Shown here in pieces: positions 40,989-47,793 of a DNA stretch of 47,793 nt. The DNA comes from JAUVKT01 sp964634565 (GTDB lineage Bacteria > Bacteroidota > Bacteroidia > Bacteroidales > VadinHA17), in NCBI GenBank assembly GCA_964634565.1, contig CAZWLP010000011.1:1-47793 (forward strand), given 5' to 3'. Numbering within the stretch: the first letter of the stretch is position 1; every line of letters begins with the position of its first letter. The notes under the pieces were generated by a model. The model was not told the DNA's origin, did no database searches, and saw nothing but the letters and a program-made list of their open reading frames with translations. The translations under genes were made by a program, and so were the position numbers.

Positions 40989-41570
40989 CTATTTCCTCAC
41001 TATCCCATAAAACAAAATATCAATTGTTGCCGCGATTCTATGATCCTGGCTGCCCTTTTTTGAGCCCCAGAAGAGGGGACGTTCGAGTCCTTTAAGAGCA
41101 GTTTGAACCGCCATTGCAGCCAAGCCTGTATTCTTAAGGTTAAAATGACCTGAGCGCACTCCCACCCATAAAATATACCTGAAAAATGCAAGCTCCTGCC
41201 TGTCGTACTTTTCACGCTGTTTCTCAATAAAATCAAAGTGGTCGAGCTCGCTGTTAAATATAGCGTTATAATAATTTGAGAGTTTTTCGAATGCCTCCAG
41301 TCTGACCTTCACATAAAGCCTTAATCTTTCTTCCGGATTATCTGTGCTTCTTATAGCCGCAGAAAGCTCATTCTTAAGTATTTGAGCCTCATTGTCGATA
41401 ACTGCTTCAAAAATCTCTTCCTTGCTTTTAAAATAGTAATAAATAGAACTTTTGCCCTTTCGAAGAGCAAGGGCAATCTCTTCCATGGTGGTTTTTTTAA
41501 AACCATACTGACTGAATATCTTACTTGATACTTCAACTATTTTATCTCTATATTTCTCTTTATCAACCAT
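40989..41570 (-). CDS. TetR-family transcriptional regulator
   Basis: A 193-residue repressor-type regulator. The N-terminal helix-turn-helix (about 8-55; AKYRDKIVEVSSKIFSQ-like start, FKKTTMEEIALALRKGKSSIYYYFKSKEEIF) is the TetR signature. The C-terminal ligand domain (about 70-190) is helical with no recognisable ligand type. It is divergent from mtnA (177-bp spacer), so control of mtnA or of itself is possible. No operator palindrome was seen. Confidence 0.93.
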   Translation of the reverse strand: MVDKEKYRDKIVEVSSKIFSQYGFKKTTMEEIALALRKGKSSIYYYFKSKEEIFEAVIDNEAQILKNELSAAIRSTDNPEERLRLYVKVRLEAFEKLSNYYNAIFNSELDHFDFIEKQREKYDRQELAFFRYILWVGVRSGHFNLKNTGLAAMAVQTALKGLERPLFWGSKKGSQDHRIAATIDILFYGIVRK

Positions 41571-41747
41571 ATACGTCTGGATAATTATTCATGGTGCAAG
41601 ATAAATATATTATTACTAATAACGAAAATTTTAACTTGTTTTAGAATCTACCGGTCGACAATTCGAAAAGGCTGCTTTGGAACACAAATTTTTTTCGTCA
41701 AATTTTAGTAGTTTTAGAGATTAATAAATCAAAAACAGATACTTAGG

Positions 41748-42848
41748 GTGAAGGTCGCAGGAGAAATGTACGAGTCGATATGGCTCGATCAGAACGACAA
41801 TACTCTGGTTGGAATAATCGACCAGAGAAGACTTCCCTTTGAATTCAAAACAATAAATCTGGGTTCGGTAGAAGATATATACAATGCTATTTCCGGTATG
41901 GCATTAAGGGGCGCCCCGCTGATAGGGGCTGCAGGTGCTTTCGGAATGTACCTGGCCTGTCTTGAAATGACCAAAAAAACCTTATACAGGGATCATATTA
42001 ATAATGCAGCTAAATTCCTTGCCTCCGCCAGACCAACGGCAGTTAATCTCGAATGGGCTATAAATATCCAGCTGGAGAAGCTTAATGGTATACAGTCGAG
42101 GGATGAGATGATAAATATTAGTCGTGAAACAGCTCTTGCTATAACAAGGGGTGAAGTAGAAAACTGTAAACAAATTGGGGAAGCCGGACTGCCTTTGATT
42201 GAAGAAATAAGCAAGAAGAAAAACGGGAAAGCTGTAAATATATTAACCCACTGTAATGCCGGCTGGCTGGCATGCGTTGATTACGGAACAGCTACGGCGC
42301 CGATATACCTTGCTTATGATAAAGGTATTGATATTCACGTATGGGTTGATGAAACCAGGCCCCGCAACCAGGGATCCCGACTTACAGCCTTTGAGCTTGG
42401 TCAACATGGAGTGCCCCATACCATTGTGTCAGATAATGCAGGGGGCCTGCTAATGCAAAAAGGAATGGTTGATATTGTAATCGTCGGCTGCGACAGGGCT
42501 TCGGCCAATGGTGATGTGGCCAATAAAATAGGCACCTACCTGAAAGCCCTGGCAGCGAAAGATGCCGGTATCCCCTTTTATTCGGCACTGCCCACATCCA
42601 CCATCGACCGCAGCATCAAAAACGGGATGAAAGAAATAGTAATAGAAGAAAGAGACGAGAGGGAAGTAACGCATATCGAAGGATGGCTGGATAATGAGAT
42701 CGTTGAGGTTGGTCTTTGTCCTAAGGACACGACAGCGTCTAATTATGCCTTCGACATAACACCATCAAGACTTATTTCCGGACTGATAACAGAAAAAGGA
42801 ATTGTCGATGCATCAATAGAAGGAATTAATAGTTTATTTAATAAATAG
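41748..42848 (+). CDS. mtnA: Methylthioribose-1-phosphate isomerase
   Basis: Converts 5-methylthioribose 1-phosphate to methylthioribulose 1-phosphate in the methionine salvage pathway. The 366-residue protein has the conserved GAPLIGAAGAFGMYL, the catalytic C169 in ILTHCNAGWLA and D249 in GCDRASANGDVANKIGTY. I take the GTG at 41748 as the start, because the resulting MKVAGEMYESIWLD matches the family N-terminus (MKV...Y.(T/S)IWLD); the ATG at 41766 would remove part of it. It is followed by a class II aldolase 12 bp later and probably by mtnP in the gap, which supports methionine salvage over the related translation factor eIF2B. Confidence 0.96.
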   Translation: MKVAGEMYESIWLDQNDNTLVGIIDQRRLPFEFKTINLGSVEDIYNAISGMALRGAPLIGAAGAFGMYLACLEMTKKTLYRDHINNAAKFLASARPTAVNLEWAINIQLEKLNGIQSRDEMINISRETALAITRGEVENCKQIGEAGLPLIEEISKKKNGKAVNILTHCNAGWLACVDYGTATAPIYLAYDKGIDIHVWVDETRPRNQGSRLTAFELGQHGVPHTIVSDNAGGLLMQKGMVDIVIVGCDRASANGDVANKIGTYLKALAAKDAGIPFYSALPTSTIDRSIKNGMKEIVIEERDEREVTHIEGWLDNEIVEVGLCPKDTTASNYAFDITPSRLISGLITEKGIVDASIEGINSLFNK

Positions 42849-42860
42849 TATATAAGCAAA

Positions 42861-43457
42861 ATGGAAGGTGTAGTTAAATTTAATTGCTACTGGAAGCAGT
42901 CGGGACCAATAATCACCGACGAACCATACTCTATTATGAATTACTGGCGCGAGGTACTGGTTAATATGGACCTGATAGGGGCCTATGAGAACGGGGTTGG
43001 TTTTGGTAATTTAAGTTTAAGAGACAAGCGGTCGAATAAATTTTTTATCACAGGCTCAGCCACAGGAGAAATACCGGAACTTGAGCCGGGTCATTATGTA
43101 TATGTTGAAGGTTATAATTTTGAAGATAATGCTGTGATGTGCTCCGGTCCGCTTAAAGCATCCTCAGAGTCGCTTACTCATGCCGCAATATATAAAGCAG
43201 ATTCAGAAATAAATGCAATTATTCATGTTCACAGCATGGAATTGTGGGAAGAGCTTAAAAATGAGGTTCCAACCACCAGGGAGGAATTTGAATATGGAAC
43301 AGCAGGACTTGCTTTAGATATATTCAGGTTATTTAAAGAAACCGAAGTTATTGAAAAAAGGATTATTGTAATGGCCGGCGACCAGGCCGGAATAATTACC
43401 TTCGGTAACGATATGGATGAAGCAATTAATGTGCTTATGTCTTATATAGGTGAATAA
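42861..43457 (+). CDS. Class II aldolase/adducin-family protein, MtnB position
   Basis: A 198-residue class II aldolase fold protein. By position after mtnA it should be the methylthioribulose-1-phosphate dehydratase (MtnB) or the alternative MTRu-1-P aldolase. GFGNLSLR (47-54), TGSATGE, the SSE motif (101-103) and the zinc pair HVH (H122, H124) are present. The third zinc histidine, expected in a NHG motif near the C-terminus, is replaced: the segment reads AGDQAGIITFG with A176 at the aligned position. Either another residue completes the site or the chemistry differs. It ends in TAATG, overlapping the next start by one base. Confidence 0.85.
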   Translation: MEGVVKFNCYWKQSGPIITDEPYSIMNYWREVLVNMDLIGAYENGVGFGNLSLRDKRSNKFFITGSATGEIPELEPGHYVYVEGYNFEDNAVMCSGPLKASSESLTHAAIYKADSEINAIIHVHSMELWEELKNEVPTTREEFEYGTAGLALDIFRLFKETEVIEKRIIVMAGDQAGIITFGNDMDEAINVLMSYIGE

Positions 43458-43476
43458 TGATAAAAATAGGAATAAT
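43457..43476 (+). CDS. Start of a gene cut by the third gap, probably MTA phosphorylase
   Basis: ATG at 43457 overlaps the preceding stop by one base (TAATG) and opens MIKIGII before 100 N. S-methyl-5'-thioadenosine phosphorylases start with the same KIGIIGG-type strand, and the gene order mtnA, aldolase, mtnP makes sense. Only seven codons are visible, so the identification rests on position and a short motif. Confidence 0.45.
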
Positions 43477-43576
43477 NNNNNNNNNNNNNNNNNNNNNNNN
43501 NNNNNNNNNNNNNNNNNNNNNNNNNNNNNNNNNNNNNNNNNNNNNNNNNNNNNNNNNNNNNNNNNNNNNNNNNNNN
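43477..43576. other. Assembly gap, 100 N, of unknown true length
   Basis: Unlike the other two N runs, the flanks share no repeated 55-mer. A new gene begins at its left edge and no continuation of it is seen at the right edge, so real sequence is missing. Confidence 0.85.
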
Positions 43577-43607
43577 GCAAGAGATAAAAAACTAAAAATA
43601 TATTAAC

Positions 43608-44177
43608 ATGAAGAAAATTGTACGTCTGTTCCTGCAGGGCCTGCTCTATATAGCCCCTATCGCGATCACAATTTATATTATCTACCTGATATTTACATTT
43701 GTTGACGGACTGCTGCAAAAATGGCTTGAGCAGTTTCTGGGTATAAATATCCCCGGACTGGGTCTTCTGATAATAGTTGCCTTACTGATATTGATCGGCT
43801 TAATAGGCCAGACTTTCCTGGCAAGGCCCTTTAAAATGCTGTTTGGCAAACTGATGCAAAGAATCCCCATACTTAAGGTTATATACTCTGCTTTTAATGA
43901 TCTGTTTTCTGCATTCGTCGGTAAAGAGAGAAAGTTTAATAATCCCGTAGTAGTACTGGTGAATAAATCCCTTGGTCTTGAGAAACTGGGATATATGACC
44001 GAAGAGGACCTCTCGCTGATTGACAGAAAGGATAAAGTAGCAGTATATTTCCCCCACTCATATAACTGGTCGGGAGAGTTATTCCTTGTCCCCAGGGAAC
44101 TGGTAAAACCAATAGATGTGCCACCAACAGAGGTGATGAAATTTATTGTTTCAGCCGGGGTGGCCGACTGGGATTAA
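43608..44177 (+). CDS. DUF502 inner-membrane protein
   Basis: A 189-residue membrane protein of the DUF502 family. Two membrane helices (about 8-33 and 48-70) flank a short periplasmic loop; the motif GLLYIAPIAITIYIIYLIF and the RIPILKVIYSAFNDLFSAF segment are typical. The soluble C-terminal part (about 100-189; PVVVLVNKSLGLEKLGYMTE, VAVYFPHSYNWSGELFLVPR) matches the family. Function is unknown; it is widespread in bacteria and plants. It follows the gap, so its operon partners cannot be read; clpB begins 136 bp later. Confidence 0.92.
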   Translation: MKKIVRLFLQGLLYIAPIAITIYIIYLIFTFVDGLLQKWLEQFLGINIPGLGLLIIVALLILIGLIGQTFLARPFKMLFGKLMQRIPILKVIYSAFNDLFSAFVGKERKFNNPVVVLVNKSLGLEKLGYMTEEDLSLIDRKDKVAVYFPHSYNWSGELFLVPRELVKPIDVPPTEVMKFIVSAGVADWD

Positions 44178-44213
44178 TCAGGAAAATTTGTCCTCTCTTC
44201 TCTTAACCTTTCT

Positions 44214-44224
44214 GTCAAATTGAC
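44214..44224. promoter_or_regulatory. GTCAA-A-TTGAC inverted repeat in the clpB leader
   Basis: A perfect 5-bp inverted repeat with one central base, 90 bp before clpB. It could be an operator for a heat-shock regulator, or part of a promoter, since TTGAC also resembles a -35 box. The spacer also contains a small hairpin GGCTCCTGTTTTACAGGCC at about 44230-44248. Confidence 0.35.
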
Positions 44225-44313
44225 GTATAGGCTCCTGTTTTACAGGCCATTATGGCAGTCTCGTTAACCCGGAATGCTTATTGATGTTTGATTCTGAAGA
44301 AAGGAAAAACAAT

Positions 44314-46914
44314 ATGCAAGAAGACAAATTAACAATAAAAGCGCAGGAAGCATTAAGTCGTGCCGGGACAATAGCAACTGCGAATGGCAATCAGGCAATA
44401 GAATGCGGCCATATGTTACAGGCCATTATGGAAGTGGATGAGAACATCCTTCCGTTTATATTCAAGAAACTTAGTGTAAATGAATCTTCGGTAAGAGGAG
44501 CCTTAAATGGTATTACACAATCCTACCCACGTGTAGATGGTGGAGAAATCTATTTCTCTGATACAGCAAAAAAGGTATTTACAGATGCCGGGGCTCTGGC
44601 TAAGGATTTTAAGGACGATTATATAGCACTGGAGCATTTATTTATTGCACTGGTATCATCCAAAGAAAGTGTCGGACAGATGCTGAGAGATAGCGGTCTT
44701 AGCCGAAAAGATGTAATAAAAGCAGTAGACGAGTTGCGAAAGGGCTCAAAGGTTCATAGCAACAGCCAGGAAGACACATATAATTCTCTTTCGAGGTATG
44801 CAATAAACCTAAACGAAAGGGCCCGAAGCGGCAAGCTCGACCCTGTTATAGGAAGAGATGAGGAAATAAGGCGTGTTTTACAGATACTTTCAAGGAGAAC
44901 AAAGAACAATCCTATTCTAATAGGTGAGCCAGGTGTGGGTAAGACAGCAATAGGTGAAGGTATTGCTTTCAGGATAGTTAACGGGGATGTTCCCGACGAC
45001 CTTCTGACAAAAGAAATATGGTCGCTCGATATGGGTGCTCTTATTGCAGGGGCCAAGTATAAGGGTGAATTTGAGGAAAGGCTTAAGTCGGTAGTTAAAG
45101 AGGTTATATCTTCGGATGGAAACGTAGTGCTCTTTATTGACGAGATACACACCCTTGTGGGTGCAGGTGGCGGTGGTGAAGGAGCAATGGATGCAGCCAA
45201 TATATTAAAGCCTGCCCTGGCCAACGGTGATCTTCGTGCCGTGGGAGCAACAACGCTTAACGAGTACCAGAAGTACTTTGAAAAGGATAAGGCCCTTGAG
45301 AGGCGTTTTCAGAAAGTGATGGTTGATGAGCCCGGAGAGGAAGATGCAATATCCATACTTCGGGGTATAAAGGAACGATACGAAAATTATCACAGGATAA
45401 GAATCAAGGACGAGGCCGTTGTCGCAGCCGTCCAGTTATCAGCCAGGTATATAAACGATCGCTTCCTGCCCGACAAGGCAATAGACCTTGTTGATGAGGC
45501 AGCTGCACACCTTCGTCTTGAAATGAATTCCAAGCCCGAGGAGATAGACACCCTCGACAGGAAGATACAGCAGCTTGAGATTGAAAAAGAGGCCTTTAAG
45601 AGGGAAAAGGACAGGGAGCGCACTGACTTAATAAAGAAACAGCTGGCCAACCTGGAGGAGGAAAGGAAGCAGTTGGCGGCGATATGGGAAGAAGAAAAAA
45701 AGATAGTGACCTCAATCCAGGAAACAAAGATCAATATTGAGCAGCTTAAGCAGGATGCCGACAGGGCTGAAAGGGAGGGCAACCTGGGGCTGGTGGCAGA
45801 GATACGTTACGGACAGTTACCGGCTGCACAGCAGGAGCTGGATAAGTTTGTTCAGAAGCTGACCGAATATGAAAACAGCGGAAAGAGGCTGGTAAGAGAG
45901 GAGATTGTTTCGGAGGACATAGCTGAAGTAGTATCCCGTTGGACAGGTATTCCCGTTTCCAGGATGATGCAGAATGAAAAAGAAAAGCTCCTTTATATTG
46001 AGCAGGAACTGGAGAAAAGGGTTGTAGGACAGGATGAAGCCATTAAGGCTGTTGCCGACGCAATAAGAAGAAGTCGCGCCGGTCTCTCTGATGAGAACAG
46101 GCCTGTTGGTTCGTTTATGTTTCTCGGAACGACCGGCGTTGGTAAGACAGAGCTTGCAAAAACCCTGGCCGAGTACCTGTTTAACGATGAGAACCAGATT
46201 ACCCGTATAGATATGAGCGAGTACCAGGAAAGGCACGCTGTTTCGCGACTGGTAGGAGCACCTCCGGGATATGTGGGCTATGATGAGGGAGGACAGCTGA
46301 CCGAGGCAGTAAGGAGAAAGCCCTACTCGGTTATACTGCTTGATGAAATAGAGAAGGCTCACCCTGATACCTTTAATATACTGTTACAGGTGCTTGAAGA
46401 CGGCAGGCTTACGGATAACAAGGGTCGTGTTGCCAATTTCAAGAATACAATTATTATAATGACCTCCAACCTGGGATCAGAAATAATAAGTGAAGGTTTT
46501 TCAGGGACGAACGGGGATATTAACGATAAACTTTTCGCTGATACCAGGGAGCGGCTGTTTGAGCTTCTTAAAAAAACCATCAGGCCCGAGTTTATTAACA
46601 GGGTTGATGAACTGATTATGTTCAGACCTCTTGGGAAGGAAAGCATAGAAGGCATTATAAGGATACAGCTCTCGAGGCTTGCAGTTACACTTGCAAAGCA
46701 GGATATCAGCTTCGAGATTAGCGATAATGCCATGACCTTCCTTGCAAGCAGGGGCTTTGACTTTAATTATGGAGCACGGCCATTAAAGAGGCTTATTCAG
46801 AAACAGATACTCGACGGCCTGTCGCTTGAGCTTCTGCGGGGCAGTGTAGCGCCTGGGATGAAGGTTATTATCGACCTTGAGCAGGACAGGATAGTATTCA
46901 GAAAAAGTGAATAA
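44314..46914 (+). CDS. clpB: ATP-dependent disaggregase ClpB
   Basis: Hexameric AAA+ chaperone that works with DnaK to pull proteins out of aggregates. I choose the ATG at 44314 (MQEDKLTIKAQEALSRAG), which matches the family N-terminus and has AAAGGA nearby; an upstream TTG/ATG at 44281/44284 would add 10-11 residues. It has an N-terminal Clp repeat domain (1-145), AAA1 with Walker A GEPGVGKT (204-211) and Walker B VVLFIDEIHT, a coiled-coil M-domain (about 400-520, rich in Glu and Lys), and AAA2 with GTTGVGKT (605-612) and VILLDEIEKAHPD. 866 residues, full length. Its promoter is likely in the 136-bp spacer before it. Confidence 0.98.
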   Translation: MQEDKLTIKAQEALSRAGTIATANGNQAIECGHMLQAIMEVDENILPFIFKKLSVNESSVRGALNGITQSYPRVDGGEIYFSDTAKKVFTDAGALAKDFKDDYIALEHLFIALVSSKESVGQMLRDSGLSRKDVIKAVDELRKGSKVHSNSQEDTYNSLSRYAINLNERARSGKLDPVIGRDEEIRRVLQILSRRTKNNPILIGEPGVGKTAIGEGIAFRIVNGDVPDDLLTKEIWSLDMGALIAGAKYKGEFEERLKSVVKEVISSDGNVVLFIDEIHTLVGAGGGGEGAMDAANILKPALANGDLRAVGATTLNEYQKYFEKDKALERRFQKVMVDEPGEEDAISILRGIKERYENYHRIRIKDEAVVAAVQLSARYINDRFLPDKAIDLVDEAAAHLRLEMNSKPEEIDTLDRKIQQLEIEKEAFKREKDRERTDLIKKQLANLEEERKQLAAIWEEEKKIVTSIQETKINIEQLKQDADRAEREGNLGLVAEIRYGQLPAAQQELDKFVQKLTEYENSGKRLVREEIVSEDIAEVVSRWTGIPVSRMMQNEKEKLLYIEQELEKRVVGQDEAIKAVADAIRRSRAGLSDENRPVGSFMFLGTTGVGKTELAKTLAEYLFNDENQITRIDMSEYQERHAVSRLVGAPPGYVGYDEGGQLTEAVRRKPYSVILLDEIEKAHPDTFNILLQVLEDGRLTDNKGRVANFKNTIIIMTSNLGSEIISEGFSGTNGDINDKLFADTRERLFELLKKTIRPEFINRVDELIMFRPLGKESIEGIIRIQLSRLAVTLAKQDISFEISDNAMTFLASRGFDFNYGARPLKRLIQKQILDGLSLELLRGSVAPGMKVIIDLEQDRIVFRKSE

Positions 46915-47051
46915 AGGGCGCTAACAATAATTTAGTATTGTATATTTTCAGAAAAAACTGTAATATTGCAGTCCGAAAATTGACCAGAGAAGCAGAGAAA
47001 TCTGTTTAAACAACATACCGCACGCCGTCGCCGAAGGCTATGGCGAGCAAC

Positions 47052-47125
47052 GGGCCCATAGCTCAGCTGGTCAGAGCACCTGACTCATAATCAGGGGGTC
47101 GCTGGTTCGAGCCCAGCTGGGCCCA
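47052..47125 (+). tRNA. tRNA with CAT anticodon (Met, or Ile2)
   Basis: A 74-nt cloverleaf: acceptor GGGCCCA/TGGGCCC, discriminator A (47125), anticodon stem CCTGA/TCAGG with loop CTCATAA and CAT at 47086-47088. It could be elongator tRNA-Met or the lysidine-modified tRNA-Ile2. The first acceptor pair is G-C, so the initiator is unlikely. CCA is not encoded. Its last 17 bases are repeated 131 bp downstream. Confidence 0.94.
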
Positions 47126-47133
47126 CAAAAAAC

Positions 47134-47159
47134 ACCCGCCAAACGGCGGGTTTTTTTTT
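47134..47159 (+). terminator. Terminator after the tRNA
   Basis: Stem ACCCGCC-AAAC-GGCGGGT followed by nine T, 9 bp after the tRNA. Confidence 0.9.
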
Positions 47160-47202
47160 GGGAGCTGGCCTCGAGCTAACGCTGCAGTCTGGCCCCTCGC
47201 TA

Positions 47203-47223
47203 AAAATGTCCCCCGGACATTTT
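47203..47223. repeat. Perfect 9-bp-stem hairpin
   Basis: Left arm AAAATGTCC (47203-47211), loop CCC, right arm GGACATTTT (47215-47223). It lies between the tRNA terminator and the duplicated tRNA end. No T-run typical of a terminator follows on the plus strand. The flanks CTCGCTA and TTGACGCTCGG are also loosely self-complementary. Confidence 0.75.
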
Positions 47224-47239
47224 ATTGACGCTCGGTCCT

Positions 47240-47295
47240 GAGCCCAGCTGGGCCCACAAAAAACACCCGCCGTTTGGCGGGTGTTTTTTTGGGAG
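47240..47295. repeat. Duplicate of the tRNA 3' end and terminator with an inverted loop
   Basis: Bases 47240-47271 repeat 47109-47140 exactly (32 bp: last 17 bases of the tRNA, spacer and the left terminator arm). The similarity goes on through the right arm and GGGAG, but the loop is GTTT where the first copy has AAAC, its reverse complement. The second hairpin is a perfect 14-bp stem (47258-47271 with 47276-47289), a bidirectional terminator. Confidence 0.88.
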
Positions 47296-47314
47296 AGAGA
47301 CGCCATGCCTGGCG
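47296..47314. repeat. REP copy downstream of the transposase
   Basis: AGAGACGCCATGCCTGGCG is one base different from the core of the 30-bp palindrome at 47548-47577. It lies 20 bp past the transposase stop codon. Confidence 0.75.
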
Positions 47315-47334
47315 CATTCTTGACGACGGCGGTT

Positions 47335-47793
47335 TTATTTTGAATAATTCTTTGGGTTATCCTGTATATATTTTACGATTCTTTCATAATCTTTCCTGTT
47401 GCGTATTATGTGAACGTAATATCCTGCCTGCCATGAAAATTTCGGATCTATTATTCTCGATTGAATTGTTACGGATGATTTAATTCCTCGAATAATTGAT
47501 GGAATATTGTTGTATTGTGCACCGAATACATTTCGATTTTTTTCACCCGTAGAGACGCCAGGCCTGGCGTCTCTACGTATTATTATAATACCATGAACAT
47601 GATTCGGCATAATAACCAAATCATCCATATATAAATTTAATTCGGGACGTATCAATGGTGTTATATGCCATTCCTTTCTAACAATCTCTCCTATTTCTGA
47701 TAAGATCATTTTGCCATTGTCTACGCACCCCAGATAAGGCTTCCTGCGTTTTGTGCATATTGTTATATAATACGCCGCATTGCTCCCATAATC
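47335..47793 (-). CDS. REP-associated tyrosine transposase (RAYT), 5' end outside the window
   Basis: IS200/IS605-like Y1 transposase of the REP-associated type, which cuts single-stranded palindromes by the HUH/Tyr mechanism. The frame is open to the right window edge; 152 residues are visible, beginning DYGSNAAYYITICTKRR, which is close to the family start, so only about 15-30 residues are missing. The internal ATG at 47709 is not the start. The HUH motif is in MPNHVHGIIII; NNIPSIIRGIKSSVT and AGYYVHIIRNRKDYERIVKYI give the C-terminal part with the candidate catalytic tyrosine. A 30-bp perfect palindrome sits in frame between the two parts, and a related copy lies just after the stop. Confidence 0.93.
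   Translation of the reverse strand, partial: DYGSNAAYYITICTKRRKPYLGCVDNGKMILSEIGEIVRKEWHITPLIRPELNLYMDDLVIMPNHVHGIIIIRRDARPGVSTGEKNRNVFGAQYNNIPSIIRGIKSSVTIQSRIIDPKFSWQAGYYVHIIRNRKDYERIVKYIQDNPKNYSK
47548..47577. repeat. 30-bp perfect REP palindrome inside the transposase gene
   Basis: Half-site CGTAGAGACGCCAGG (47548-47562) is followed directly by its exact reverse complement (47563-47577). It encodes the in-frame residues RRDARPGVST on the minus strand, in the variable loop after the HUH motif. Similar GTAGAGACGC palindromes are known as frequent short repeats in several phyla. Confidence 0.92.

Noticed and set aside
43329..43718. Minus-strand open frame across the third gap
   Set aside because: It exists only because N is read through; it is antisense to the aldolase and DUF502.
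47091..47306. 71-codon minus-strand frame over the tRNA and terminators
   Set aside because: It is made of tRNA complement and terminator repeats, so it is not a protein gene.

Overview
The window is a contig or scaffold from a member of the Bacteroidota. It carries a SusC/SusD polysaccharide utilisation locus, a protein with a type IX secretion (T9SS) C-terminal sorting domain, promoters of the TAnnTTTG type, many short-signal lipoproteins, and a small GIY-YIG protein and a REP-associated transposase of types common in this phylum. Low GC, AT-rich spacers built of AATCTT-type repeats and three runs of exactly 100 N point to a draft or metagenome assembly. I cannot name the genus; an environmental Bacteroidales or Marinilabiliales-like lineage is a guess.

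Layout. 1-5300: glycerol kinase (5' end outside the window), riboflavin synthase (split by an artificial gap), an orphan sensor kinase, a secreted rhodanese, an unknown helical protein and a Crp/Fnr regulator. 5300-7213: a lipoprotein with InlB-type repeats and a DUF1566-like C-terminus, bracketed by a 49-bp direct repeat, then tRNA-Val(GAC). 7346-10593: sulfate assimilation operon DUF2061-cysH-cysD-cysN. 10553-26929: an alpha-glucan utilisation locus. On the minus strand it runs susC, susD, two SusE/F-like glucan-binding lipoproteins, a terminator, a SusA-type periplasmic GH13, a T9SS-exported GH13 and a NUDIX hydrolase. On the plus strand it has a divergent LacI regulator and an S9 peptidase, with a perfect CAAACGTTTG operator-like site between. 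27071-34650: a tight minus-strand run of acyl-CoA synthetase, ispD, a DUF4197 lipoprotein, a GNAT-like protein and a GH2 beta-galactosidase. 34743-35224: a GIY-YIG gene inside inverted repeat elements. 35380-39615: a membrane protein, two tandem ROK sugar kinases and an Ig-like lipoprotein. 39696-47793: lgt, a 23S-IVP-type four-helix protein, TetR, the methionine salvage genes mtnA and a class II aldolase plus a third gene cut by a gap (probably mtnP), DUF502, clpB, tRNA(CAT) with a duplicated 3' end, and a REP-associated transposase running off the right edge.

How it works together. Surface amylase and SusCDE would capture and cut starch-like glucan, SusA would degrade imported maltodextrin in the periplasm, and the ROK kinases could phosphorylate released glucose. 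LacI is the likely sensor. The cys genes activate and reduce sulfate to sulfite.

The less ordinary content lies between genes. There is a family of mini-hairpins with different but self-complementary stems and a shared GGTT(G/T)AGAT-like linker; these often overlap the 3' end of a gene. There is a GIY-YIG gene flanked by inverted TGTCATyCCGAG elements, and a RAYT transposase that carries a perfect REP palindrome in frame in its own coding sequence. Two of the three gaps are false: both flanks share an identical 55-mer, and collapsing the first restores the riboflavin synthase frame.
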